Shown one piece after another: positions 1 through 7,892 of a stretch of DNA of 47,109 nucleotides (positions are counted from its first letter, which is position 1; every line of letters starts with the position of its first letter). This DNA is from Acidobacteriota bacterium (GTDB lineage: Bacteria; Acidobacteriota; Vicinamibacteria; Vicinamibacterales; UBA8438). The translations under genes were made by a program, and so were the position numbers. The stretch spans positions 1-47,109 of the forward strand of contig WTFV01000169.1 in NCBI GenBank assembly GCA_011523845.1, given 5' to 3'. Under the pieces are notes generated by a model. That model searched no databases and was not told the DNA's origin. It saw only the letters and a list, made by a program, of their open reading frames with translations.

Positions 1-1
1 G

Positions 2-154
2 CAAGATTCAGGCCGTCTCGACGAAGATCGGAGCGACGCGCACACAATCAACGCGCACGGCTTCGCACGTCCCGCGGTTGGCATCGTCGATCGCATCGGA
101 GAGAAGGAGTTGAACAGCCGTTTCTGGGCGAAGGCACACGAGAACCAGCGCTGA
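2..154 (+). CDS. C-terminal end of an unidentified gene, cut by the window edge
   Basis: Reading from base 2 gives 50 codons ending in TGA at 152-154, with a normal mixed composition that ends in NSRFWAKAHENQR. The frame is open back to the window edge, so only the carboxy end is visible. I do not recognise the family. It lies about 20 bases upstream of the AAA ATPase on the same strand and could be the first gene of that operon. An open frame of this length is not strong proof of coding in GC-rich DNA. Confidence 0.4.
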   Translation, partial: QDSGRLDEDRSDAHTINAHGFARPAVGIVDRIGEKELNSRFWAKAHENQR

Positions 155-174
155 TCACGGGCAGCGCGGCCGCC

Positions 175-1620
175 TTGGGTATGATCGGTGTGCTGATGCC
201 CGAGCCTCACATGGACGACCCGCGCGAACTCATCCTGTGCGACGTGCGCTGCTTTCAGGATGAACAACGCGGCAGCCTGCGGCCTATCACGCTACTCGTG
301 GGCGAGAACAGTACCGGCAAGACGACCTTTCTGGGCTGCTACAGCGTGTTGCATCGGATGCTCTCCGGGTCCGACATCGACAGCCGGCTGGACTTCAATG
401 AGGAACCGTTCGCCATGGGCTCGTTTCGTGACATCGCGCGCACGAGACCCGGACCAGGCGGTCATGCCGACGAGTTCAAGCTCGGAGTCACGGTCGAGCC
501 GGCGCCCGACAGCGATGCCGCCCCGTACCGGTTGTTCGCTGCCTTTCGTGAAGAAGGCTCGCAACCCGTCGTCTCTTCACTCCGGTTCAGCTTCACACCG
601 GACTCGTTCCTCGAGCTGCACTGGACGCCCGAAGGTATCACCCTTCGGATTCCAGACCACGTCGTTGAAACGACCTTCCCGATGGTCGACGTGACGTTCA
701 TGCTGGAGTTCCTGATGACCGTTGGTGCGAACGCTGAGCGGAACACCGGAGAGCGTCCGAGCCTGCAAGAGGTCGCGAAACTTCTTGGACCGCTACTTGG
801 CGCACAGCGTATCCCGCATGAGCTCCCGCAACTCGAACCGGTGGCCCGGTATCTCGATGGCTTGTTTCCAGGCCGCGATACCAGACGCTTCAGGCTGCCA
901 CGGCTCCCCGAGCCGATCCCGGTTGCCCCACTCCGTTCGAAACCCAGGCGCACCTACGATCCGATACGCGAGACCGCATCTCCCGAGGGAGAACACGTCC
1001 CGATGTTGATGATGCGGCTGAGTCGCACGAAGCGCGGCCGCTGGAAGTCTCTTCACGAGGATCTCGTGGCCTTCGGCCGCGAGTCCGGGCTGTTTGCGGA
1101 CATCAAGGTCAGGGGCCGCGGGGCACAGATGAGCGATCCCTTTCAGTTGCAGGTCAAGGTCCGCACCGGACCGCACGCGAACATCATGGACGTGGGTTAT
1201 GGAGTGAGTCAGAGCCTGCCGATTCTGGTCGACGTGCTGACCGCGGCGGAATCCGGCCGGAGCCGCGGACTTCGCCGGGATACCGGGCGCACGTTCCTGC
1301 TCCAGCAGCCCGAAGTCCACCTGCATCCCCGAGGTCAGGCGGAGCTCGCCAACCTGTTCATCGAAGCGTTCAGGAAGAACGGGAGCCGATTCCTGATCGA
1401 GACGCACAGCGACTACATCGTCGACCGCGTTCGCATTTCCGTCAGAAAACGAAAGCTGAAGCCTGACGACGTTTCTCTTGTCTACTTCGAGCCCGCCGGC
1501 AATGCCGTCACGATCCACAACATGACGCTGGACGAAAACGGCAACCTGCGGGATGCCCCCGCGGGATATCGCGACTTCTTCGTGAAGGAAACCGACCGGG
1601 TGCTCGGGTTCGCCGACTGA
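175..1620 (+). CDS. AAA family ATPase, SMC/OLD-like, DUF3696-type C-terminus
   Basis: A soluble ABC/SMC-type ATPase of 481 residues. The Walker A motif GENSTGKTT is at residues 43-51. The Walker B region (LLQQPEVHLHP) is near 375-385, followed by a switch motif ETHSDYIVDR near 408. The last 30 residues (NGNLRDAPAGYRDFF) resemble the DUF3696 tail found on such ATPases. Stand-alone ATPases of this kind usually work with a small effector encoded next door; here a PIN-like protein starts 12 bases downstream, which suggests an ATPase sensor controlling a nuclease. The start is uncertain: TTG at 175, ATG at 181, 196 or 211 are all possible and none has a clear ribosome-binding site. Antiviral function is inferred from the pairing; the ATPase call itself is secure. 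Confidence 0.85.
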   Translation: MGMIGVLMPEPHMDDPRELILCDVRCFQDEQRGSLRPITLLVGENSTGKTTFLGCYSVLHRMLSGSDIDSRLDFNEEPFAMGSFRDIARTRPGPGGHADEFKLGVTVEPAPDSDAAPYRLFAAFREEGSQPVVSSLRFSFTPDSFLELHWTPEGITLRIPDHVVETTFPMVDVTFMLEFLMTVGANAERNTGERPSLQEVAKLLGPLLGAQRIPHELPQLEPVARYLDGLFPGRDTRRFRLPRLPEPIPVAPLRSKPRRTYDPIRETASPEGEHVPMLMMRLSRTKRGRWKSLHEDLVAFGRESGLFADIKVRGRGAQMSDPFQLQVKVRTGPHANIMDVGYGVSQSLPILVDVLTAAESGRSRGLRRDTGRTFLLQQPEVHLHPRGQAELANLFIEAFRKNGSRFLIETHSDYIVDRVRISVRKRKLKPDDVSLVYFEPAGNAVTIHNMTLDENGNLRDAPAGYRDFFVKETDRVLGFAD

Positions 1621-1632
1621 GGGACGTCGCGG

Positions 1633-2079
1633 ATGTGCATCATCGTGGACGCCAACCGCCTCGGCGCGTTTCTCTCCGACCCCGTCAACGAAGACGCCGC
1701 GCCAGTACGCCGCTGGCTGCAAGGCCGTGGCGGACGACTCGTCTACTCGGCCGGCGGAGCCTTCGAGCAGGAGGTGGGGCAACAGGCGAGGAAGAAGCTG
1801 CTTGACTACGTTCGGGCAGGCAGAGCGAGCCTCATCCCCGCGGAACAGTACGCCGATGACGAACTTGCGTTGAGAGACCACCCGGACCTTCGTTCCGATT
1901 ATCCGCATGTCCTTGCGCTGGCCAGGTGCACTGGTGTGCGGCTTCTCTATACGGCCGACGACGCCCTGATCGCAGACTTCAAGAACAAGAAGTTCATCGA
2001 CGGCCCGAGGGGCAAAGTCTATTCGCGCGCTGCCAATGCGGGCCTGCTGACCAGGGTGGCGTGCGCGCCACGCGCGTGA
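1633..2079 (+). CDS. PIN-domain-like putative ribonuclease paired with an AAA ATPase
   Basis: A 148-residue protein with the outline of a PIN domain. It begins MCIIVDAN (Asp6), has acidic residues near 45-47 and 89, and a late strand LLYTADDAL (Asp109/Asp110), in the places where PIN nucleases keep metal-binding carboxylates. It follows the ATPase by 12 bases on the same strand and is probably co-transcribed. PIN proteins usually cleave RNA and many are toxins, but no antitoxin-like gene is adjacent; the neighbouring ATPase would be the natural regulator. The tail after residue 130 shows no feature I recognise. Function is inferred from fold resemblance. Confidence 0.7.
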   Translation: MCIIVDANRLGAFLSDPVNEDAAPVRRWLQGRGGRLVYSAGGAFEQEVGQQARKKLLDYVRAGRASLIPAEQYADDELALRDHPDLRSDYPHVLALARCTGVRLLYTADDALIADFKNKKFIDGPRGKVYSRAANAGLLTRVACAPRA

Positions 2080-2082
2080 CGG

Positions 2083-2098
2083 GTGAACGCTCGTTCAC
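2083..2098. terminator. Inverted repeat between convergent genes
   Basis: GTGAACG-CT-CGTTCAC is a perfect inverted repeat of two 7-base arms in the 15-base gap between the PIN gene and the DUF4276 gene. It overlaps the stop codon of the latter. There is no T-run, so a bidirectional terminator or protein-binding palindrome is only a suggestion. Confidence 0.3.
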
Positions 2099-2727
2099 GG
2101 AGGATACACATCCCCCACATTCCGGGACCGATCGAGAAAGGTCACGGCCCGCTCCAGGGTTCCGAAGCACGGCACGCCGGCATGCCGCAACCGGTCGAAG
2201 TCCACCATCCGCGTCATCGGCAGTTGGTCAAGCGTCGGCTTATAGCTTCGGTTTCGCGGAAAGTGGCGAGACAACCACTCCTTGACGCCCCTCCTGGCTT
2301 CCCACGACGCGCCGTCCCACACAGTGCCCGCGTCCAGGCCCGGCCGGCCGTCGAGCAGCTTGCCGGCCATGTAATCGAGGCAGGGCAGGAACACGACTTC
2401 GTATTCGGGATGCAGCAGGACGACCGCCGACGGGAAAGGAAGACCGAGTGATCGAAGCCAGTCCGCCATTTCCGGTCCCCGACGCTTCGGGCAGGCATCG
2501 TCTTCGTCGCGCAGGACCAGCAGCGCTCGGACATCAGGCTTGGCGCGGACGAACTCAGCACCCTTCCGCAAGCCCCGCTCGAGGTGGAGATTCGGCCAGC
2601 GAACCGGCGTCGACCAGGTGAGGCTCGCGTTGCAGTCCGCGGAAAGTCGTACCAGAAGATTTCCGACCGCCAGAGCGTCGCCCTGTCCTTCCACCAGGAC
2701 GTGTGCCCTCTCCGATTGACCCGTCAC
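2095..2727 (-). CDS. DUF4276 family protein (TOPRIM-like), partner of the AAA ATPase
   Basis: A 210-residue protein with the features of DUF4276, a TOPRIM-like fold: a first strand with VEGQGD (Glu13), an acidic cluster LRDEDDACP (Asp74-Asp77) after a hydrophobic strand, and a later HPEYEVVFLP segment. TOPRIM-like domains use a Glu and a DxD pair to bind metal and often act as nucleases. The GTG start overlaps the upstream ATPase stop (GTGA, 2724-2727), implying translational coupling. DUF4276 with a small SMC-like ATPase is a recurrent pair in defence neighbourhoods, comparable in logic to the OLD and PARIS ATPase/TOPRIM systems. The effector role is inferred. Confidence 0.75.
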   Translation of the reverse strand: MTGQSERAHVLVEGQGDALAVGNLLVRLSADCNASLTWSTPVRWPNLHLERGLRKGAEFVRAKPDVRALLVLRDEDDACPKRRGPEMADWLRSLGLPFPSAVVLLHPEYEVVFLPCLDYMAGKLLDGRPGLDAGTVWDGASWEARRGVKEWLSRHFPRNRSYKPTLDQLPMTRMVDFDRLRHAGVPCFGTLERAVTFLDRSRNVGDVYPP

Positions 2728-3860
2728 GTGGGAAACCTGCGACCCCGAAGACGCAGCCCTTCGGTCGTCATCAACTCGCCCAGTCGGAGCAGACCTTTCG
2801 TAACCGCATCGCGTTGATCTTCAGCCATCCCGCCGATGCGTGTCCCGCCGTTCGACCGCGCCACCACCCGGACCTCATCCGCCTTCGCGAGATTCAACAG
2901 CTCGGGGCTGTGGGTCGTAAGCAGAACCTGGCTCCGGTCGCTGGCCTGCCGCAGGTAGTCCATCAATAGTGGAAGGGCTCCGGGATGAACCGTCAACTCG
3001 GGCTCTTCGATGCCAACCAGCGGCAACGGCGGGTCCTGGAGCAGGGCCGTGAGGATTCCGGCCACGCGAAGCGTGCCGTCCGACTCCTGCGCCGCATCGA
3101 ACCACTTGCCCTGACCGTTCCCCCCGTGCCTGAACTGCGCCACGAGGTAGCTCGCGGCCTTGCTCACCTTGATGTCGCGGACGTCTCCGGTGAGCCGGCG
3201 AAGTCCCGCCACGACTTCCTGCTTCCACGTCGACGGTTCCTGATCGCGCAGGATCGAGACCCAGTTGTCGCCGTGTCTGTGCATCGGTTTGTCGGGACTG
3301 TAGGTCTGGGGCCGCCGCAGGGTGTCCGGGTAGATCGAGTAGATCGCCGGACCGGAGATCAGATCGAACAGGCGTCCGAAACGTTCGTCACCTGCCACAG
3401 CCGGAAGTGCGAGTCCGGTGTCGCTGATCCTGGGTTCCAGTCCCTTCGGGCCATGCCACTTGCCCCGCTCGACCCTGAAGCCGGTTCTCCCCTGCCCCGT
3501 CGACACCTCCGCCGTCTCCGACTTGACCCGAAACTCTTCCCTTCGATCGCCTGTGATCTCGAAGGCGTAGGAGCCCGAACCGGTTCCCAATTCGACGTCG
3601 AGCGTGATCGACACGTTGTACGGACGTCCCGCACTCCAACGCCGCACCGCGTCGATACCGCCCCGATCCGTGATCGCGCCCGAAAGGCCCATGTGCATCG
3701 CATCGTGGACAAAGCTGAGCACATCGACCACGTTGCTCTTGCCCGAACCGTTGGGACCGACGAGGACGGTCATGGGCCCCAGTCGCACGTGTTGATCCCG
3801 CCCCACGCTCCGGTAGTTCGAGACACTGATCCGCGTGATTCGGCTACCAGATTCTTTCAT
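2724..3860 (-). CDS. AAA family ATPase (AAA_21, SMC/RecF-like)
   Basis: A 378-residue ATPase. Residues 10-30 give the usual start of this family (ITRISVSNYRSVG), and Walker A GPNGSGKSN lies at 35-43. The signature/Walker B part (VGIEEPELTVHPGALPLL) is near 285 and the switch TTHSPELLN near 317. Length and layout are normal for AAA_21 proteins. It overlaps the DUF4276 gene by four bases, so the two are almost certainly made together as a two-gene module. It transcribes toward the first ATPase/PIN module, which is convergent. Role in defence is inferred; the ATPase fold is clear. Confidence 0.88.
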   Translation of the reverse strand: MKESGSRITRISVSNYRSVGRDQHVRLGPMTVLVGPNGSGKSNVVDVLSFVHDAMHMGLSGAITDRGGIDAVRRWSAGRPYNVSITLDVELGTGSGSYAFEITGDRREEFRVKSETAEVSTGQGRTGFRVERGKWHGPKGLEPRISDTGLALPAVAGDERFGRLFDLISGPAIYSIYPDTLRRPQTYSPDKPMHRHGDNWVSILRDQEPSTWKQEVVAGLRRLTGDVRDIKVSKAASYLVAQFRHGGNGQGKWFDAAQESDGTLRVAGILTALLQDPPLPLVGIEEPELTVHPGALPLLMDYLRQASDRSQVLLTTHSPELLNLAKADEVRVVARSNGGTRIGGMAEDQRDAVTKGLLRLGELMTTEGLRLRGRRFPT

Positions 3861-4492
3861 GTCCCCTGCACCGTCGCTGAAGAACGGCCCCGCCCGTCGC
3901 GTCGCGCGGTCTCGTCAGCCTTCCGGCGGCGACTCACCGGACGCTCGAACCGAATCGATCGGCCCCGAACAGGATCGCTCCTCGGCCTTTCAACGTCTTT
4001 CCGGGGGCGCATCGATTGAGTCCCTCCGTCGACGGACACCACCAAGCCGCACCCAGGGGCGCTCCTCCGGGTGGCTGAGAACCCGGTAGTCTCCTTGTGA
4101 TCCGCCGGTGTGGGCGACGCGGGATCGATAAACGACATCGACGCCGCGTTGCTCCAAGTCATCGTCAAAGGATTGAAAGAGCAGCGAACGCAAGGCAGGC
4201 AGCGAAATTGGCGCTCGCCACACCGGCCAAGCGAACCAGTCATGGTCGTCGTCGCGATGGAATCCAGTCGTTCGCAATCTGCCCCCGACCGCGAAGCAGG
4301 GAAACATCGGCAGCGCCAGGCTGGCAAGGAAAACCGCCGCGCGAACGGACCGTCGCGCTGTGTCGTTTGTCGGAGCCTTCGAGCGCAGAGCGTGAAGGCG
4401 CTGACCCTGGGGATCCCAGCCGAGTGAATGATGGTCATTCTGGTATCGCCAAGGCCCCTTCAGCGCTTCCTCAAACTGGTCCCTTACCTTCT
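3861..4492. other. Gene-poor, decayed stretch downstream of the sulfatase remnant
   Basis: No intact gene is recognised here. On the minus strand, just past a frameshift near 4560, a frame reads EAKVDRAQAKVDDALKKV and then runs on as low-quality sequence ending in Arg-rich text. This looks like the worn end of a gene. The base composition is less GC-rich than the secreted-enzyme genes that follow. I see no repeat or RNA gene. Confidence 0.4.
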
Positions 4493-5041
4493 TCAACGCA
4501 TCGTCGACTTTCGCCTGCGCCCTGTCCACCTTTGCTTCGACGCCCTCGACCGTCGCCCTGCAAGTGCTTCCTTCGCCTTCCTGTGCTCCGACCAGTCTGC
4601 AATACCGACAAGACCCTTGAGCAGCCGCTGGTTCGCAGACGTGCAATCGAATACCGTCGCCTGCAGTACCCCCTTGCCTTTGTTGCGCTTCGAGATCAGG
4701 TCTGAACCGAGTGCAGCGAGCATGCCAGCGTCCTCGCGCGCCGTAGCAAACAGGACGCCCGCTTCGGCGAGACGGTCCAGGTTCGGCGTCCGAAAGTAGT
4801 CGTTCAGTAGCCCGAGCGCGTCGAAGCGTTGATCGTCGGTCAGGATGAAGACGATGTTGCGGCGTTCGTCGCTTGGGCCGTCCACGCCGGCCGCGTGACC
4901 GGTGGCGCTCCCCAGCCAGAAGCACACAGCGCCTATCGCCAGGAGGGACACCGGCCGTGAGCCGGGATGTCTCGGCTGTCGAATGCACCCAAGGTCCCGC
5001 CACGGACTCCGTGTGATCGTCAGCTCGGGTGTACGTCGCAT
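4493..5041 (-). pseudogene. Truncated sulfatase (N-terminal remnant) fused to unrelated sequence
   Basis: Residues about 30-50 form a signal peptide (SLLAIGAVCFWLGSATGHAAG). Then comes the start of a type I sulfatase: RRNIVFILTDDQRFDALG, with the Asp pair that binds calcium, followed by RTPNLDRLAEAGVLF. In a true sulfatase the formylglycine site C/S-x-P-x-R follows about 20 residues later; here the sequence instead becomes unrelated (EDAGMLAALGSDLISKRNKG) and the frame ends at 182 residues against a usual 450-550. The catalytic centre and the rest of the domain are absent. The downstream part may be a fragment of a second gene, frameshifted near 4560. The residual peptide could still be exported but cannot be an active sulfatase. 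Confidence 0.7.
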
Positions 5042-5155
5042 CTGCCGAGTCTACGACCGAAGGCTCGATGCAGTCGATTCGCACCGGACAAAGGAAGGCC
5101 GGCGGCACGACGCCGCCGGCCTGGACATCACACGAAGAAACGGACGGCCCACGCG

Positions 5156-6694
5156 CTACGGCTGCACCGTCATCGCGTTGATCACGACGGGCGTGACCGG
5201 CACGTTGCCGTGCGCGCCCGTGGCGGTCGTCTGCACTCCGGCGATGGCGTCGACCACGTCCATGCCGTCCGTCACCTCGCCGAAGACGGCGTAACCGTAC
5301 TCTTCCGGCGCCGTGCTGCGGTGGTCGAGGCCGCGGCCCCCGTTGTTCGCGTGATTGATGAAGAACTGCGACGTCGCGCTGTGCACGGCGGCGGTGCGCG
5401 CCATCGCTATCGTGCCCCGCCGGTTGCCGAGGCCGTTGGTCGCCTCGTTGGTGATCGCCTCGCGGGTGATCTTCGGCACCAGGTTGGTCCCCATGCCGCC
5501 GCCCTGGATCATGAAGTTCTCGATCACCCGGTGGAAGATCGTGTCCTCGTAGAAGCCGGCGTAGGCGTACTGCAGGAAGTTGCTGACCGAGATCGGCGCC
5601 TGGTCCGCGAACAGCTCCAGCGTGACGTCGCCCATCGTGGTCTCCATGACCACGACCGGGTTGCCCGGAACCACCCCCGCGGTGCCCAGATCGATCCGGT
5701 AGACGCCGGTGCTCGCCGTCATGTAGAGCGTGCGCCCGTCGCCGCCCCACGCGACGTTGGCCGTCACCTCCGGCATCAGGATCGTGCCGAGGTGGACGCC
5801 GTCCGGCCCGAACACCCAGACGCCGCCCGGCCCGGTGGCGAAGACGTTCCCGCGCAGGTCGACCTTCATGCCGTCGGCGGCCCCGGCCGCGGTCTGGTCG
5901 TTGACATCGTAGAAGACCCGCCCGTTGGAGGCGCCCTCCTCGTCGAGGTCGTAGGCCATCCAGACCTTCTGGTTCTCGTCGGAGTTGGCGACGTAGAGGG
6001 TCGACTCGTCGGGCGAGAGCGCGATGCCGTTCGGGCGCGTCTGATCGCTTACGAGCAACTGCAGCTCGCCGTCGGGTCGCAGGCGGTAGATGCCGTTGAA
6101 GTCGAGCTCGCGCAGCGGCGACTCCTCCAGCCCCTCCAGGCCGTATGACGGATCGGTGAAGTAGAGCGAGCCGTCGGAGCCGAAGACCGCGTCGTTCGGG
6201 CTGTTCAGGCGGCCCCCCTCGTACGCGTCGACCAGCACGGTGCGAGACCCGTCCTCCTCCACTCGCGAGATGCGGCGGTTGCCGTGCTCGCAGATGATCA
6301 GCCGGCCTTCGGTATCGAAAGTGAGCCCGTTCGACGAGATCGATCGGAGCCCTTCCCGGTCGCCCTCGAACACCGGGTCGATGAACGGACTGGCACCGTC
6401 CCCCGCCGTCCACTGGTGGATGGCGTTGGCCCGCACGTCGGAGAACAGCAAGCGCTGCTCGCCGCGGATCCAGACCGGTCCTTCCGTGAACGTATAGCCC
6501 TCGGCCACCTTCTCGATGGTGGCCCCCTGCGGTATCAGAGAATCGAGCCGCCGATCGACCCTGAGAATCGAACCCTCGCCGGCCGGCTCGCCGACCGGGC
6601 CGGTGTCCTCCTCCGGCGGCGGTTCCGGCGCTCCGCCGCACGCCATGGTCCAGGCGACGAATACGGCCACGAACAGGCTGGTCGGTTTCATCAT
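5156..6694 (-). CDS. Lipoprotein with SMP-30/gluconolactonase propeller fused to cyclophilin PPIase
   Basis: A 512-residue exported protein. The start has a lipoprotein signal with a lipobox-like end (AWTMAC, Cys19). Residues about 45-340 are an SMP-30/gluconolactonase-like beta-propeller (FTEGPVWI, ICEHGNRRISR, NSPNDAVFGSDG, RPNGIALSPDE). Residues about 345-510 are a cyclophilin domain with the expected FHRVIENFMIQGGG and SQFFINHANN motifs, so the isomerase site looks intact. SMP-30 propellers hydrolyse sugar lactones or similar esters; cyclophilins catalyse proline isomerisation. Both are in one frame with a short linker and no internal stop. The combination is unusual. The downstream neighbour on this strand is the sulfatase remnant; a cyclase lies upstream about 40 bases away. 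Confidence 0.85.
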   Translation of the reverse strand: MMKPTSLFVAVFVAWTMACGGAPEPPPEEDTGPVGEPAGEGSILRVDRRLDSLIPQGATIEKVAEGYTFTEGPVWIRGEQRLLFSDVRANAIHQWTAGDGASPFIDPVFEGDREGLRSISSNGLTFDTEGRLIICEHGNRRISRVEEDGSRTVLVDAYEGGRLNSPNDAVFGSDGSLYFTDPSYGLEGLEESPLRELDFNGIYRLRPDGELQLLVSDQTRPNGIALSPDESTLYVANSDENQKVWMAYDLDEEGASNGRVFYDVNDQTAAGAADGMKVDLRGNVFATGPGGVWVFGPDGVHLGTILMPEVTANVAWGGDGRTLYMTASTGVYRIDLGTAGVVPGNPVVVMETTMGDVTLELFADQAPISVSNFLQYAYAGFYEDTIFHRVIENFMIQGGGMGTNLVPKITREAITNEATNGLGNRRGTIAMARTAAVHSATSQFFINHANNGGRGLDHRSTAPEEYGYAVFGEVTDGMDVVDAIAGVQTTATGAHGNVPVTPVVINAMTVQP

Positions 6695-6736
6695 GTCGCT
6701 CCTCGCTTCACTTCGGTGTCGACGGTGATTTGCGCG

Positions 6737-7747
6737 TCAGAAGATCGCGATCGGGTTCACGGGAGAGGCGGTCCCGTTCGGAATCGGCAACGGCGCGATG
6801 TTCAACATGAACTCCCAGCGGTTCCGCTCGGCCGCCGCCTCTGCCAGGTCGTCGAAGTCGGCGCGGTCCAGCAGGTGCACGCCGAGCATGGTCAGCGCGA
6901 AGTCGTGCAGCGCGAGCCGCGGCAGATCGCCGGGGGGCTGCGGCATGTAGCCGGGCGTCTCCCAGCCGATGATCGCCACGTCCCGCTCCCGGAGCCACGG
7001 GATCACCCGGTTGTCGAGACCCGCCGCCTCGGCCCCGGTGTCGAACGATCCGATGTCGTCCTGGCGCACCCAGCGGCCCCAGCGGAGCAGGAACGCATCG
7101 CCCGGCCCGACTTGCACGCCCGCCTGCGCCTCCCAGGCTTCGAGGTCCTCGACGGTAATCCACTCCCCGGGCTCGAGATACCGGACGCCCCTCAGTCGGG
7201 GAATGTCGTACAGGACGCCGCGCGTCACGACGCCGTGCCGCATCGTCAGGATGGCGTTCTTCGTCGCGCCGTCCTCCATGGTGACCGTCTCGGCGATCGG
7301 ATAGCCGTTCCACATCTTCCCGTCGAAGAAGCGGTGCGCGAAGCCGTCGATGTGGGTCGTGCCCGGACCGTGGATGCAGGGATAGTTGATCGTGTCGCTG
7401 GCCCCGCCCGGCGACGCGCTCACCATCCGCCACTCGATCGGACAGGGATTGTCGAGGGTCCGCTCCCGGTTGGCGATGGACGCGAGCGACACCGTGAACC
7501 CTTCCGTCACCAGGTCCGCGGCGGCCCGCCGCTTCTCCGGGGTGATGAGGTTCAGCGCCCCCATCTCGTCGTCCGGTCCCCAGCGCCCCCAGTTGGAGAG
7601 CTCGTCGAACCAGGCGTCGTACTGCTCCTGGGAGACGACCTGCCGCTCCCCGGTCTGCTGTCCGAGCGCAGCCGGTCCGCCGAAGCCGACGACGAGGAGC
7701 GCAACCAGGACGCTCCCGACCACCGTCCGCGTGTTCCGTCTTGTCAT
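6737..7747 (-). CDS. Secreted cyclase family protein (kynurenine formamidase-like)
   Basis: A 336-residue metal-dependent hydrolase of the cyclase family. The start at 7747 is chosen because GGAGGAGG lies just upstream and a signal peptide follows (TVVGSVLVALLVVGFGGPAALG). The metal site is visible as HGPGTTHIDGFAHRF (His126, His132, Asp134 and His138 in this numbering), matching the family HxGTHxDxPxH with a small deviation. WGRWGPDDEMGALNLITPEK near residues 55-75 is typical of the subgroup annotated in Acidobacteria and Actinobacteria. The family includes kynurenine formamidase and isatin hydrolase; the substrate here is unknown. It sits 42 bases upstream of the SMP-30/cyclophilin gene, so the two may be co-transcribed. 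Confidence 0.88.
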   Translation of the reverse strand: MTRRNTRTVVGSVLVALLVVGFGGPAALGQQTGERQVVSQEQYDAWFDELSNWGRWGPDDEMGALNLITPEKRRAAADLVTEGFTVSLASIANRERTLDNPCPIEWRMVSASPGGASDTINYPCIHGPGTTHIDGFAHRFFDGKMWNGYPIAETVTMEDGATKNAILTMRHGVVTRGVLYDIPRLRGVRYLEPGEWITVEDLEAWEAQAGVQVGPGDAFLLRWGRWVRQDDIGSFDTGAEAAGLDNRVIPWLRERDVAIIGWETPGYMPQPPGDLPRLALHDFALTMLGVHLLDRADFDDLAEAAAERNRWEFMLNIAPLPIPNGTASPVNPIAIF

Positions 7748-7892
7748 GCGCTGCCTCCTCCGTGGCGTGCCGGCCCGCGCCCGCGTCCCGCCGACCGGCC
7801 CCCCCTTGCACATCGTTGTTCACGCCAGCCCGCCAATCGTCGCTTGACGGCTTCGCTCGCCGCCCGACCGAGCCTCCAGGAGTCCGGCCGTT

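Noticed and set aside
2095..3860. PARIS (AriA/AriB) system
   Set aside because: The small partner looks like DUF4276 rather than the DUF4435 TOPRIM of AriB; only the general ATPase/TOPRIM design is shared.
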